Shown here: in pieces, positions 52,838 to 61,683 of the stretch | Layout: the number at the start of each line of letters is the position of its first letter | Numbering within the stretch: position 1 is the stretch's first letter | NCBI RefSeq assembly: GCF_023667495.1 | Contig: NZ_JAMOZL010000016.1 | Location: forward strand, 93,709 to 157,708 | DNA from: Dyadobacter sp. MSC1_007 | GTDB lineage: Bacteria; Bacteroidota; Bacteroidia; Cytophagales; Spirosomataceae | Length of the DNA: 64,000 nucleotides | Direction: 5' to 3' | The notes under the pieces: generated by a model | The model's database searches: none | What the model was told of the DNA's origin: nothing | The model's input: the letters and a program-made list of their open reading frames with translations, nothing else | Program-made: the position numbers and the translations under genes

Positions 52838-52886
52838 AATTTTGAATGAGTGAATGAGTGAATGAATCATTCACTCATTCAAAATT
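52838..52886. terminator. 20-bp bidirectional terminator between slyD and dCMP deaminase
   Basis: 52838-52857 pairs perfectly with 52867-52886 over 20 bp, 9-nt loop; T-rich ends both ways. The left arm holds tandem GAATGAGT units. The right arm covers the last codons and stop of the deaminase gene (stop at 52871-52873). Confidence 0.88.
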
Positions 52887-53356
52887 CCCTTATACTGCTC
52901 CACTTCCACGCCAAACCGGCGCAGAAACTCGACGCCTTCTTCTATGGCTATGCCCTTATATGCGGCGTAGGAGTGCAGAAAAATCACTTTTTTGATCTTC
53001 ATCGTGTAAATAACCCTGGCGCAGGCGATACAAGGAGCAAGTGTTACAAACAATGTCGCCCCCTCGATATTGGAACCATTCTTTACGGCAAAAAGTATCG
53101 CATTCTGCTCGGCATGCAATGCCAGCGAGCAACTGCCTTTGGCATCCCTGGGACATCCTACTTCCGGAAATTCCTCGTCACAGTTGTGCGTCCCGGCGGG
53201 TGGTCCGTTATATCCTATGGAAATAATCCTGGTATCCTTGATTAGCACCGCGCCAACCTGTGCTTTTACGCAATGGGACCGTTTGGCAAGATTTTTTGCC
53301 AGATCCATATAAATGTCATCAAATTCCGGCCGCAAATTCGTTGTAGGTATTGTCAT
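52871..53356 (-). CDS. dCMP/cytidine-type deaminase
   Basis: 161 residues from the ATG at 53356 (MTIPTTNLRPEFDDIYMDLAKNLAKRSHCVKAQVGAVLIKD); the longer reading begins with TTG. Zinc deaminase fold: HAEQNAI (about 83-89) and PCIACAR (about 108-114), plus a Cys-containing insert (NCDEEFPEVGCPRD) as in dCMP deaminases of the ComEB group. Deaminates dCMP to dUMP for thymidylate synthesis. Divergent from the DUF922-like gene. Confidence 0.93.
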   Translation of the reverse strand: MTIPTTNLRPEFDDIYMDLAKNLAKRSHCVKAQVGAVLIKDTRIISIGYNGPPAGTHNCDEEFPEVGCPRDAKGSCSLALHAEQNAILFAVKNGSNIEGATLFVTLAPCIACARVIYTMKIKKVIFLHSYAAYKGIAIEEGVEFLRRFGVEVEQYKGILNE

Positions 53357-53425
53357 TCTCTCTTGAAAAAAATCTGGGTACAAACTTAGGGAAATGGCGG
53401 CTGGATTCAACGTTGTTTGAAAAGT

Positions 53426-54511
53426 ATGACGAAAACCATATTGTTTCTTTTTTGGCTGATCTTTACGGTTTCCCCTCTCATCGCGCAGCAGGATAGGTCG
53501 GTTGTTACCCTCACGAAAGATCCCGCCGGACTCTTTAAATCCTATAAATTCTTCATTCAGAATGTCGAAGACCAGCGTCCGATACCCGGAGCATCGCTGG
53601 GAAAAGTGATTGCGCTGGGTAAAGAAATACCCGTCACACTTCCAGCAAAAGCAGAGACGGAGCTAGCCTCCTACTGGTCTTTTTTTGCTCCTAAAAAAGA
53701 TAACACCTACTTGCCACTGTACATCACTGTGAAAGAGCTTTCTGTGCAGGAAAAACGCGTTGGGCCGAACAAAGTTACCGGTGAAATCAAACTGAATGTC
53801 CGGTTTAAATGGTACCGCGATATGCAGCCCATCGAACTCACAGGCTACCAGACAGCCGCCAACTATACACGCCCCGAGACCAGTTTTACACATGAACGGC
53901 TCATAAAACAGCTCCTCGATCAGGCATTAGCCCATTTTCAGAAATGGATGACCAACAATGCGGGTAAAAATCCAGCCCTCGCCCGGAACCTGATGCTTGT
54001 TTTCAAAGAAATAAATGAATCAGCCTCACAGGACACCGTTTTCTATTCGCCCAAAAGACCGCTGATCTGGGACGACTTCAAGGTAAGAAGTGCCAAACCG
54101 GGCAGCCGTTATGCCGCGGCAGTATTTACCAGTTTTGGGTATGAAGGACGTTCCTATCCCAAAGGTGACGGACTTGTTGTGGAAATAGGTTTAAAGACTT
54201 TCATGGTCAAAAGTATGTCGTGGGGAAGGCCCGAGTCACGCAATGCGGGCACATTACGGCATGAACAGATCCATTTCGATATTACCCGGCTTGTGGTAGA
54301 AAAGTTCAAAGAACGGCTCCGTAAAGCGGAATTGACGATCGAGGACTATGACAGCGAAATCCAATATCAGTTTCTCGAATCATTCCGGGAAATGAACCGT
54401 GACCAGGAACAATATGACGAAGAAACAGGCCACGGCTTGAATGCAACTGCCCAGGCAGCATGGGACGAGAAAATCGCCCGGCAGATCGAAGCTATTTATG
54501 CCGTCCAATAG
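53426..54511 (+). CDS. Exported DUF922-like putative zinc protease
   Basis: 361 residues from the ATG at 53426 with signal peptide MTKTILFLFWLIFTVSPLIAQ; the longer reading starts at a TTG. Residues about 25-180 are an uncharacterised N-terminal region. Residues about 210-355 resemble DUF922-type domains (LIWDDFKVRS; YAAAVFTSFGYEG) with the metalloprotease-like motif HEQIH at about 279-283 (LRHEQIHFDIT). The HExxH suggests a periplasmic metalloprotease, unproven. Convergent with comEC with 4 bp between stops. Confidence 0.8.
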   Translation: MTKTILFLFWLIFTVSPLIAQQDRSVVTLTKDPAGLFKSYKFFIQNVEDQRPIPGASLGKVIALGKEIPVTLPAKAETELASYWSFFAPKKDNTYLPLYITVKELSVQEKRVGPNKVTGEIKLNVRFKWYRDMQPIELTGYQTAANYTRPETSFTHERLIKQLLDQALAHFQKWMTNNAGKNPALARNLMLVFKEINESASQDTVFYSPKRPLIWDDFKVRSAKPGSRYAAAVFTSFGYEGRSYPKGDGLVVEIGLKTFMVKSMSWGRPESRNAGTLRHEQIHFDITRLVVEKFKERLRKAELTIEDYDSEIQYQFLESFREMNRDQEQYDEETGHGLNATAQAAWDEKIARQIEAIYAVQ

Positions 54512-54515
54512 TGTT

Positions 54516-56114
54516 TTAGGGCATTATGTAAGTTTGGAGGCTCATCGAAACGGATGTGATCACAAAAAGCAAGACAAGCAGACAGGCGACACGCACGTAC
54601 GTATATACACGCGAGTGCCATGCGTACCAGCACATACCTATGATCGCATACAGGAGAACAACCTCTGCTGCATTCAATTGGATATTTTCGATCACAAAGC
54701 CCGGCAAGGATCTCGGGACGGAAACCGAAAAATCCGTAAGCCACGCGCAAAGCCCAACAAACTTGCCGATCAGCGCTGATAGCCAGGGAATTCCTGCCAT
54801 GCTAGTCACTAGCAGCACTAATGCAGCAGGCAGAAGGACGTTGGTAAATGCTATTACAAAAGGATTGACCAGCCAGAAATAGGTAGGGAATTGATGGAAA
54901 TAATAGACCGCAATCGGAAATGTGGCCAGCTGGGCCGCAAATGCAAGCGCTGACGCCTGCCAGACAAATCGCACAATCCTGTTTGCCGGTTCAAAAAGCT
55001 TGTAAATCGGTTCATAAAGTAAAAAAATGCCCGCCATTGCCAGATAAGAAAGCTGGAAACCAACGTCATACACCGCGCCGGGATCCATCAATAATATCAA
55101 CAACCCGGAAATGGCGAGGGTATTCATGCTATTTTGCTTCCTGCCGCTCAATTCAGCGATCACAAATACAAGGCACATAAAAGTCGCACGCTGTACGGAG
55201 GGCGCAAGCCCGGCTATCAATGCATAAAAGCCTAGAAATGCCGCTATTGACACAAAATACACCCATCGGCCAAAGTGCCACCTCTTTAACCAGCCGAGTA
55301 AAAAAGTAAGCGCGAAAAAGATAATCGCCACATGCATTCCGGAAACCGAGAGAATATGTACGGCACCAGAAATCACATAATCCCCGACCTGTTTTTTATC
55401 AAGATCATCCCTGCGCCCGAGCAACATTGCTTTCACAAGGCCGTATGCATTTTTATCTTTAACATTGTCCTTGAAAATACCATCGGCCCATTGCGAAACC
55501 GAAGCGCTCCAAACCCGCGGGTCCCTCTGAGATGCTGACGATACTACCTGAAAAGCATAAGTTCCTGCATAATCCGTCCACAAAACACCCTTGTTTCGCA
55601 AGTAGCGTCGGTAATCGAACTGTCCTGGATTAGATGCCGCCATGGGCAATTCCAACCTACCCTTCACCAGCACTTCGTCCCCCGGCTGAGGAACGCCGGA
55701 GCCCCGCAATGGAATGTACAGGAGCGACTTCGTTTCCGTCAACTGCCATTTTCCTTTGATGCGCACACCGGTTACCAATGTCTCCAACCGAAACGAATTT
55801 TCCTTTTGCTCAGGAAGCGAAATGATCCGCACGAGATAAGCCGTGTAAGGCAATGCGGAAAGTTTCGCAAGCTGCCTTTCCCGCTCCGACTCTGATGCCG
55901 TCCTTACCGAAGAACCTAGCAATAACATGCAGACCGATAATGCAACGGTAAATGCCGCCAGTTTCTTTTGGTAATAAAACCATAAGGCAAATGCCGCTGC
56001 AATGCCCCATATGCCCCACAAAAAAGTGACTGGAATCACAGGCAGATGATCACTGACTACAATTCCAATCACTAAAAACAATACTACGCTTACAAATGGA
56101 GCGCGTGAGAGCAT
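54516..56114 (-). CDS. comEC: ComEC/Rec2-family DNA uptake channel protein (short form)
   Basis: 532 residues. Two to three N-terminal helices (about 5-75), an OB/DUF4131-like periplasmic domain (about 80-200), and the Competence membrane domain (about 220-500) with the signature LSVSGMHVAIIFFALTF (about 254-270) and APSVQRATFMCLVF. It lacks the C-terminal metallo-beta-lactamase domain, common in Bacteroidetes, and also ends directly after the membrane domain, shorter than the ~670-residue forms I know. Likely moves single-stranded DNA across the inner membrane; related to the nearby deaminase only by position. Confidence 0.88.
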   Translation of the reverse strand: MLSRAPFVSVVLFLVIGIVVSDHLPVIPVTFLWGIWGIAAAFALWFYYQKKLAAFTVALSVCMLLLGSSVRTASESERERQLAKLSALPYTAYLVRIISLPEQKENSFRLETLVTGVRIKGKWQLTETKSLLYIPLRGSGVPQPGDEVLVKGRLELPMAASNPGQFDYRRYLRNKGVLWTDYAGTYAFQVVSSASQRDPRVWSASVSQWADGIFKDNVKDKNAYGLVKAMLLGRRDDLDKKQVGDYVISGAVHILSVSGMHVAIIFFALTFLLGWLKRWHFGRWVYFVSIAAFLGFYALIAGLAPSVQRATFMCLVFVIAELSGRKQNSMNTLAISGLLILLMDPGAVYDVGFQLSYLAMAGIFLLYEPIYKLFEPANRIVRFVWQASALAFAAQLATFPIAVYYFHQFPTYFWLVNPFVIAFTNVLLPAALVLLVTSMAGIPWLSALIGKFVGLCAWLTDFSVSVPRSLPGFVIENIQLNAAEVVLLYAIIGMCWYAWHSRVYTYVRVACLLVLLFVITSVSMSLQTYIMP

Positions 56115-56120
56115 AAGATT

Positions 56121-57395
56121 TTACCGTACAACAAAACGTTTTGTAACTGTCTGATTTGCAGTCTTTACTTTGTAATAATACAGACCGCTGGGAAAGTTTT
56201 TTACGTTGAGGTAGGTACGATTAACTGCATCTTCAAGGATTTGCTGGCCTTTTTGATTGAAGACGCTCACCGTGTAGGTTTCCGGCTGGGGTGTAAATAC
56301 ATTGGCAGTCAATGTCTCCCGCACCGGGTTTGGATAAAGATCAACCATGAGCTGATCACTTGTAATCTTGGAATATTCAACCATTTTGGCCCTTCTCGGA
56401 CTCAATTCAAGCACTGCATGCATCCTTTCCTTTTGGTCATTGGTAAAAATGCTCATGCAAATGTCGGGCGAATAGTCCATGTAATTCTCAATCATATTCC
56501 GCGTAACCACATTAGCCCGGCATTGTGAATACACGGGGGAACAGGTAATGTCGGTCGTTTCGTTTTTTGTGTTCGCGACTGGGGTATCGTCACAATAATC
56601 CGTTCCGCAAGTGGCGTCGCCCCAGATATGGATCAGGCCAAGCCAGTGGCCAATCTCGTGTGTGGTGGTGCGACCCAGGTTGTATATCTTGCTGGTAATC
56701 GTCTCTGAATTACGCCCAAAATAGCGAAAATCAATAATAAGCCCGTCCGTAAGGGCGTCTTTCTCTTCGTTTTCGGTTGTAGACAAGCCGTTGGTCCGGC
56801 TGTTGATCTCGGTCACCACAGGAAACTGCGAAGTGCCCAGATAACGGTCGTTCAGCCTCGTCACCCAGATATTCAGGTAACGGTTGGTAAACCATGCAGG
56901 CGAAATCTCGGCCAGCTTATCTGCGTCGGTGATGGGGCTGAACTGGTTCGTCGCATTGTAAGTGCGCACAACCGACACAAGTTTGAACCGGATACCGGTA
57001 TCCACAGCCAGAGAATCGGTATAAAAGCCTTTGTACCCCGATGTATTACTATAATCTTCATTCAAGACCTCGATCTGACTTCTGATCTGCGCATCGGAGA
57101 TATTGCCGTTGCCTACTCCGCCAGTCACATTGTCGGTGCGGTTGTGAATCACATGCACCACCACCGGGATTGTGATAATCTCCGCCGTTGTCCTCGCTCC
57201 CGCCCGGGCCCGTATATGTTCCTGGATCGCTTCTTCGGATTTCATTCGCAAGTTGCGCAGCGACGGGTTTTTAGCCAGACGCACGGAATCGCGCTCCGTA
57301 CTCGCGCAACGCGTCGGAAGAATATCCTGCGCACTGACGAGCGTGGCAGAAAGCATCAAAAAGGCAAGCCAGAGGCTATTGTTCCGATTTTTCAT
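56121..57395 (-). CDS. Secreted M43 (pappalysin-type) metalloprotease with T9SS sorting domain
   Basis: 425 residues from the ATG at 57395 (MKNRNNSLWLAFLMLSATLVSAQ, Sec signal). Zinc motif HEIGHWLGLIH at about 245-255 with the Met-turn region NYMDYSPDICMSIF about 60 residues later; Cys pairs typical of the family. Residues about 350-425 are a type A T9SS sorting domain (LYPNPVRETLTA ... GLYYYKVKTANQTVTKRFVVR), so it is secreted or surface-attached. Its start lies inside the 3' end of phoH (20-bp overlap), so the two are cotranscribed and perhaps translationally coupled. Confidence 0.92.
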   Translation of the reverse strand: MKNRNNSLWLAFLMLSATLVSAQDILPTRCASTERDSVRLAKNPSLRNLRMKSEEAIQEHIRARAGARTTAEIITIPVVVHVIHNRTDNVTGGVGNGNISDAQIRSQIEVLNEDYSNTSGYKGFYTDSLAVDTGIRFKLVSVVRTYNATNQFSPITDADKLAEISPAWFTNRYLNIWVTRLNDRYLGTSQFPVVTEINSRTNGLSTTENEEKDALTDGLIIDFRYFGRNSETITSKIYNLGRTTTHEIGHWLGLIHIWGDATCGTDYCDDTPVANTKNETTDITCSPVYSQCRANVVTRNMIENYMDYSPDICMSIFTNDQKERMHAVLELSPRRAKMVEYSKITSDQLMVDLYPNPVRETLTANVFTPQPETYTVSVFNQKGQQILEDAVNRTYLNVKNFPSGLYYYKVKTANQTVTKRFVVR

Positions 57396-58323
57396 AAGCA
57401 GCAAGAATATCCCTCACCAAACGGTGCCTTACCACATCGGATCCATCCAGTTCAACAAAACTGATTCCCTTAATGCCTTTCAGTACAGTAATAGAATCGA
57501 TAAGTCCTGATTTTAAGTTTTTGGGTAAATCTATCTGTGATTTGTCACCCGTGATAATGGCCTTTGAACTAGGGCCCATACGCGTCAGGAACATCTTCAT
57601 CTGCATTGGCGTCGTGTTCTGGGCCTCATCGAGCAGGATAAATGCATTGTTCAGCGTCCGACCACGCATATAGGCGAGCGGCGCAATTTCAATCACCCGG
57701 CTTTCGAGGTACAGTTTCAGTTTTTCCGGCGCGATCATATCATCGAGAGCATCATAAATAGGCCTCAGATAGGGATCGATCTTCTCTTTCAAATCACCCG
57801 GCAAAAACCCGAGGTTTTCACCGGCTTCGACCGCAGGACGGGTGATGATAATTTTCCGTACTTCTTTGTTTTTCAACGCCTTCACAGCAATGGCAACGGC
57901 AGTGTAAGTCTTACCGGTACCGGCCGGTCCTATCGCGAAAACGAGGTCGAATTTGGCTGCCTGTTCAACAAGGAGCCGCTGGTTGGGTGTTTTTGCCTTC
58001 ACAACCAGCCCTTTGTTCCCGTACAGGATCACATCGTCGTCGTCTTCCCCGCTGGCTACCGGCATTTTGGCGATCCCATTGAGATAGCCTTTTACATTGT
58101 CATTGGTTATTTTTCCATACTTCTGATAATGAGCCAGAAGCGAATCAATTACGTCAGTTATTCGGATAATCTCGGGGGCTGTGCCCTGGATCCGGATCTC
58201 ATTACCACGTGAGATAATTTTACTTTCAGGGAAAGCGGCGGCAACTTCTTTGATATTCGAATTGTGAATACCCAGGAAATCGACCATGGATACGTCTTCG
58301 AGTGTGATGATTTTTTCCAGCAA
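57376..58323 (-). CDS. phoH: PhoH-family ATPase
   Basis: 315 residues. N-terminal KH-like part about 1-95, then P-loop ATPase with Walker A GPAGTGKT (132-139), RPAVEAGENLGFLPGDLKEKIDPYLRPI (about 160-187) and Walker B FILLDEAQNT. PhoH proteins are ATPases linked to RNA metabolism. The best start is a TTG at 58323 giving MLEKIITLEDVSMVDFLG, which matches relatives in length; no in-frame ATG is close upstream and the first internal ATG would remove the conserved start. Overlaps the M43 protease gene by 20 bp. Confidence 0.93.
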   Translation of the reverse strand: MLEKIITLEDVSMVDFLGIHNSNIKEVAAAFPESKIISRGNEIRIQGTAPEIIRITDVIDSLLAHYQKYGKITNDNVKGYLNGIAKMPVASGEDDDDVILYGNKGLVVKAKTPNQRLLVEQAAKFDLVFAIGPAGTGKTYTAVAIAVKALKNKEVRKIIITRPAVEAGENLGFLPGDLKEKIDPYLRPIYDALDDMIAPEKLKLYLESRVIEIAPLAYMRGRTLNNAFILLDEAQNTTPMQMKMFLTRMGPSSKAIITGDKSQIDLPKNLKSGLIDSITVLKGIKGISFVELDGSDVVRHRLVRDILAAYEKSEQ

Positions 58324-58534
58324 ATGAATTAAAGTTTAGTGTTTCTCTTTTCGTTGTAAAATTTAGTAATAATAACCAACATTTGATAAACATATCCGAC
58401 GAAAAAACATTTCTTTGATGAAATACCACACGAAAAAATCGGCGTTTTTCAATCAACTCTTTCATAATCAGACAGGCAGAAAAATGGTCAGCTCATGAAA
58501 AAAAATTAATGCCTCAAACTCCCGCGCCATTCTT

Positions 58535-58563
58535 TTGTTACAGGCCTCCAATGATTAACTTTG
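58535..58563 (+). promoter_or_regulatory. Primary sigma factor promoter of dnaB
   Basis: TTG at 58535-58537, 18-bp spacer, TAACTTTG at 58556-58563: full consensus. The dnaB ATG is at 58571, only 7 bp after the box, so the transcript should start at or next to the start codon. Confidence 0.68.
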
Positions 58564-58570
58564 TGTTAAC

Positions 58571-60184
58571 ATGGAAAACGAAAAGGCTCCCAACAACTAC
58601 TCCAGACAAGGCTCCAAAACTGCCCCCGGCACAAAAAGGGCATTCGGGGCAAGAACTCCTTCTATTGAACAGAATTTCAGTAAGTTACCACCTCAGGCGA
58701 TCGATCTGGAAGAGGCGGTATTGGGTGCACTGATGATTGAAAAAGATGCTTTGACGGCGGTTGCGGATATCCTCCGCCCCGACAGTTTCTATAAGGAAGC
58801 GCACGTCCGCATTTACACCGCGATTATCACACTTTTCGCTGACTCAGAGCCGATCGATATGCTCACGGTTACGTCTAAACTGAGAAGTACCGGTGAGCTG
58901 GAACTGATCGGCGGGGCGTCGTACATTATGGAGCTGACCAGCAAGGTCAATTCCGCGGCCAACATCGAATTCCATGCGCGTATTATCTCGCAGGCTTATA
59001 TTAAAAGAGAGCTTATCAAAGTGGCATCCGAAATCCAGCGCGATGCCTTTGAAGATACCACGGACGTGTTCAGGTTGCTCGACCGTACAGAGCAAGCCCT
59101 ATTTCAGATTTCCGAGTCCAATATCAAGAAAAATTACGCGGACATGGGCGCGTTAATGCGCCAGGCACTCGCGGAACTGGACCAGAAAAAGAATAACAAA
59201 GACGGTCTAACCGGTGTCCCCTCCGGTTTCAGCGCACTCGACAGGCTGACTTCGGGTTGGCAAAAAACAGAATTAATGATCCTCGCGGCACGTCCGGGTA
59301 TGGGAAAAACAGCTTTTGTCGTTTCCTCGCTCCGCAATGCCGCGGTGGATTTCAATATGCCGGTCGCCATATTCTCGCTTGAAATGTCGTCTGTGCAGTT
59401 GGTAAATCGTCTGATTTCGGCCGAAGCGGAGATTGACAGTGAAAAAATCCGTAAAGGAAGTCTGGCTCCGCACGAATGGGAGCAATTGCACCATCGTATC
59501 CACAGGCTCACCAATGCACCTATTTTCATCGACGACACTCCCGCCCTTTCCATTCTGGAACTTCGGGCCAAATGTCGCCGTCTGAAAGCCCAGCACGACA
59601 TTCAGATGATTGTAATCGACTACCTTCAGCTGATGACCGGCGATACGGGCGGTAAAGGCGCCGGTAATCGTGAACAGGAGATCGCGATGATCTCACGTTC
59701 GCTTAAAAACCTTGCTAAGGAGCTGGATGTGCCGGTAATAGCCTTGTCGCAGCTCAGCCGGGCTGTGGAAACACGCGGTGGTGAAAAGCGTCCGCAACTT
59801 TCCGATTTGAGGGAATCGGGATCCATTGAGCAGGACGCGGATATGGTTATATTCCTGTACCGTCCTGAGTATTATGGCATTACAGAAGACGAGGCAGGTA
59901 ATTCCGTAGCCGGTATCGGTGAGGTTATTCTTGCCAAAAACCGCGCAGGTTCGCTGGATACCATTCAGCTGCGGTTTATCGGTAAATATACCAAGTTCGC
60001 CGACCTCGACTCCGGCTTCACCCCTGCCCCATTCTCAGGTGACCGCCCAATCGTAACTTCCAATCCGATATCTTCATTCGAAAGTCAGGCCAAACCAAAT
60101 CCTGCCGGCGGAACCTTACGTAGCCGCGCCAACGATCTCAGCAATTTTGATTACAAAGGCCCGGACAGCGAGCCGCCGTTCTGA
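58571..60184 (+). CDS. dnaB: Replicative DNA helicase
   Basis: 537-residue hexameric 5'-3' helicase at the replication fork. Low-complexity N-terminal extension (1-38), DnaB N-terminal domain about 40-140 (PPQAIDLEEAVLGALMIEKDAL), RecA-like ATPase about 205-470 with Walker A ARPGMGKTA (about 239-247), Walker B MIVIDYLQLM, and arginine finger region. No intein or frameshift. Consensus promoter directly in front predicts a leaderless mRNA. Confidence 0.97.
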   Translation: MENEKAPNNYSRQGSKTAPGTKRAFGARTPSIEQNFSKLPPQAIDLEEAVLGALMIEKDALTAVADILRPDSFYKEAHVRIYTAIITLFADSEPIDMLTVTSKLRSTGELELIGGASYIMELTSKVNSAANIEFHARIISQAYIKRELIKVASEIQRDAFEDTTDVFRLLDRTEQALFQISESNIKKNYADMGALMRQALAELDQKKNNKDGLTGVPSGFSALDRLTSGWQKTELMILAARPGMGKTAFVVSSLRNAAVDFNMPVAIFSLEMSSVQLVNRLISAEAEIDSEKIRKGSLAPHEWEQLHHRIHRLTNAPIFIDDTPALSILELRAKCRRLKAQHDIQMIVIDYLQLMTGDTGGKGAGNREQEIAMISRSLKNLAKELDVPVIALSQLSRAVETRGGEKRPQLSDLRESGSIEQDADMVIFLYRPEYYGITEDEAGNSVAGIGEVILAKNRAGSLDTIQLRFIGKYTKFADLDSGFTPAPFSGDRPIVTSNPISSFESQAKPNPAGGTLRSRANDLSNFDYKGPDSEPPF

Positions 60185-60222
60185 CGACTCCTGCCCATTT
60201 CTGGCGAAGCCTGACCAATAAA

Positions 60223-61620
60223 TTACCTCCTTACCAGCAACGCCACATTCTCCACATGGTGCGTGTTAGGGAACATATCCACAGGCTGCACTTTTGTTAC
60301 TGCGTAGTCTTCGGACATTAGTGCGAGGTCGCGGGCCTGGGTGGCCGTGTTGCAACTTACGTAAACAATGCGGTCCGGGGCTGCTTTCAGGATAGTCTCG
60401 ATCACGGGCACATCCATGCCTGCGCGCGGAGGATCGGTGATGATCACATCCGGGCGACCGTGCTCGCGGAGGAAGCTTTCGTTCATAATGGCACGCATAT
60501 CTCCCGCGAAAAACGAAGTATTAGTAATCCCGTTCAATTCAGAGTTTCTGCGGGCGTCCTGCACCGCAGCCTCTACATATTCCACGCCCACTACTTTCTT
60601 GGCCCTACGCGCCACAAAATTGGCTATCGTGCCCGTGCCGGTGTAAAGATCGTAGACCGATTCGTTGCCAGTAAGTCCGGCGTAATCTCTCGCCACGTTG
60701 AAAAGCTGGTATGCCTGCTCGGAATTGGTTTGATAAAATGACTTGGGGCCTACAAGGAACGTCAGGTCTTCCATCGTTTCGCGGATTACCTTTTCCCCCG
60801 AATAATTGATCACCTCCTGGTCCTGATAAGAATCGTTTCCTTTCAGGTTCACGATATAGTTCAGGGAAGTGATTTCAGGATGATTTTTTTGCAAATACTC
60901 CATCGTTTCTGCAATCGCCTCATCATTTTGTTCGCCAAATTGAACGATCACCATCACGTCGCCAGAATTGGCTGTGCGGACGATCAGATTGCGAAGCACG
61001 CCTACATTAAAACGTACGTCGTAGTAAGGAAAACCACTTTCTTCGCCAAAACGGTGCAGGGAGTTGCGTATTTCGTTTGAAGGACCGGGTTGCAAATGGC
61101 ATTGGTCGACGGTAAAAATTTTGTCAAATCGCTTGGGAACATGAAAACCCAATGCATTTTTCGAAAACTTCTCGCCGGAATCCATTTGTTCTTTCGTCAA
61201 CCAGCGCCAGTTTGAAAAGGTGAATTCCAACTTATTCCGGTAATATTCCGTCTTAGGGGCAGCAATGATTTCATTGATCTCAACATTCCTGATCTTTCCT
61301 ATCCTTTCAAAATGATCCACGACCTGCTGTCTTTTAAATCTGAGCTGATGCTCGTAGCCAATATGCTGCCACTTACAGCCGCCACAAACGCCATGATGTT
61401 CACAATAGGGTGTTGTACGTAATGCAGAAGAGGAATGGATTTTGGTAACAACGGCCTCCTTCAATTTTTTCTTGGTCCTCACCACTTGAAGGTCGACGAT
61501 GTCACCGGGAGCCACATTTCCTTCTACAAAGATTACGCCGTCATCCGATTTAAATATACATTTGCCTTCTGCCGCAAAATCGGTAATTTCAACGTATTCA
61601 TACGTGTTACTTTTAAGCAT
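60223..61620 (-). CDS. rlmD: 23S rRNA (uracil-C5)-methyltransferase, RlmD/RumA type
   Basis: 465 residues from the ATG at 61620 (MLKSNTYEYVEITDFAAEGKCIF); the alternative start at 61647 is TTG. N-terminal TRAM domain about 1-60, [4Fe-4S] cysteines in YCEHHGVCGGCKWQH (about 75-90), class I methyltransferase domain about 280-465 with YDLYTGTGTIANF, DPPRAGMD and catalytic Cys in YVSCNTATQARDL. Methylates a 23S rRNA uridine; exact base (U1939 or U747) not settled by eye. Convergent with dnaB (38 bp). Confidence 0.93.
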   Translation of the reverse strand: MLKSNTYEYVEITDFAAEGKCIFKSDDGVIFVEGNVAPGDIVDLQVVRTKKKLKEAVVTKIHSSSALRTTPYCEHHGVCGGCKWQHIGYEHQLRFKRQQVVDHFERIGKIRNVEINEIIAAPKTEYYRNKLEFTFSNWRWLTKEQMDSGEKFSKNALGFHVPKRFDKIFTVDQCHLQPGPSNEIRNSLHRFGEESGFPYYDVRFNVGVLRNLIVRTANSGDVMVIVQFGEQNDEAIAETMEYLQKNHPEITSLNYIVNLKGNDSYQDQEVINYSGEKVIRETMEDLTFLVGPKSFYQTNSEQAYQLFNVARDYAGLTGNESVYDLYTGTGTIANFVARRAKKVVGVEYVEAAVQDARRNSELNGITNTSFFAGDMRAIMNESFLREHGRPDVIITDPPRAGMDVPVIETILKAAPDRIVYVSCNTATQARDLALMSEDYAVTKVQPVDMFPNTHHVENVALLVRR

Positions 61621-61683
61621 ATTTTTCTTTTTAATTTCTAACTCCAATATCCTATCGGATCAATTTTACTGCCGCTTTAATCC

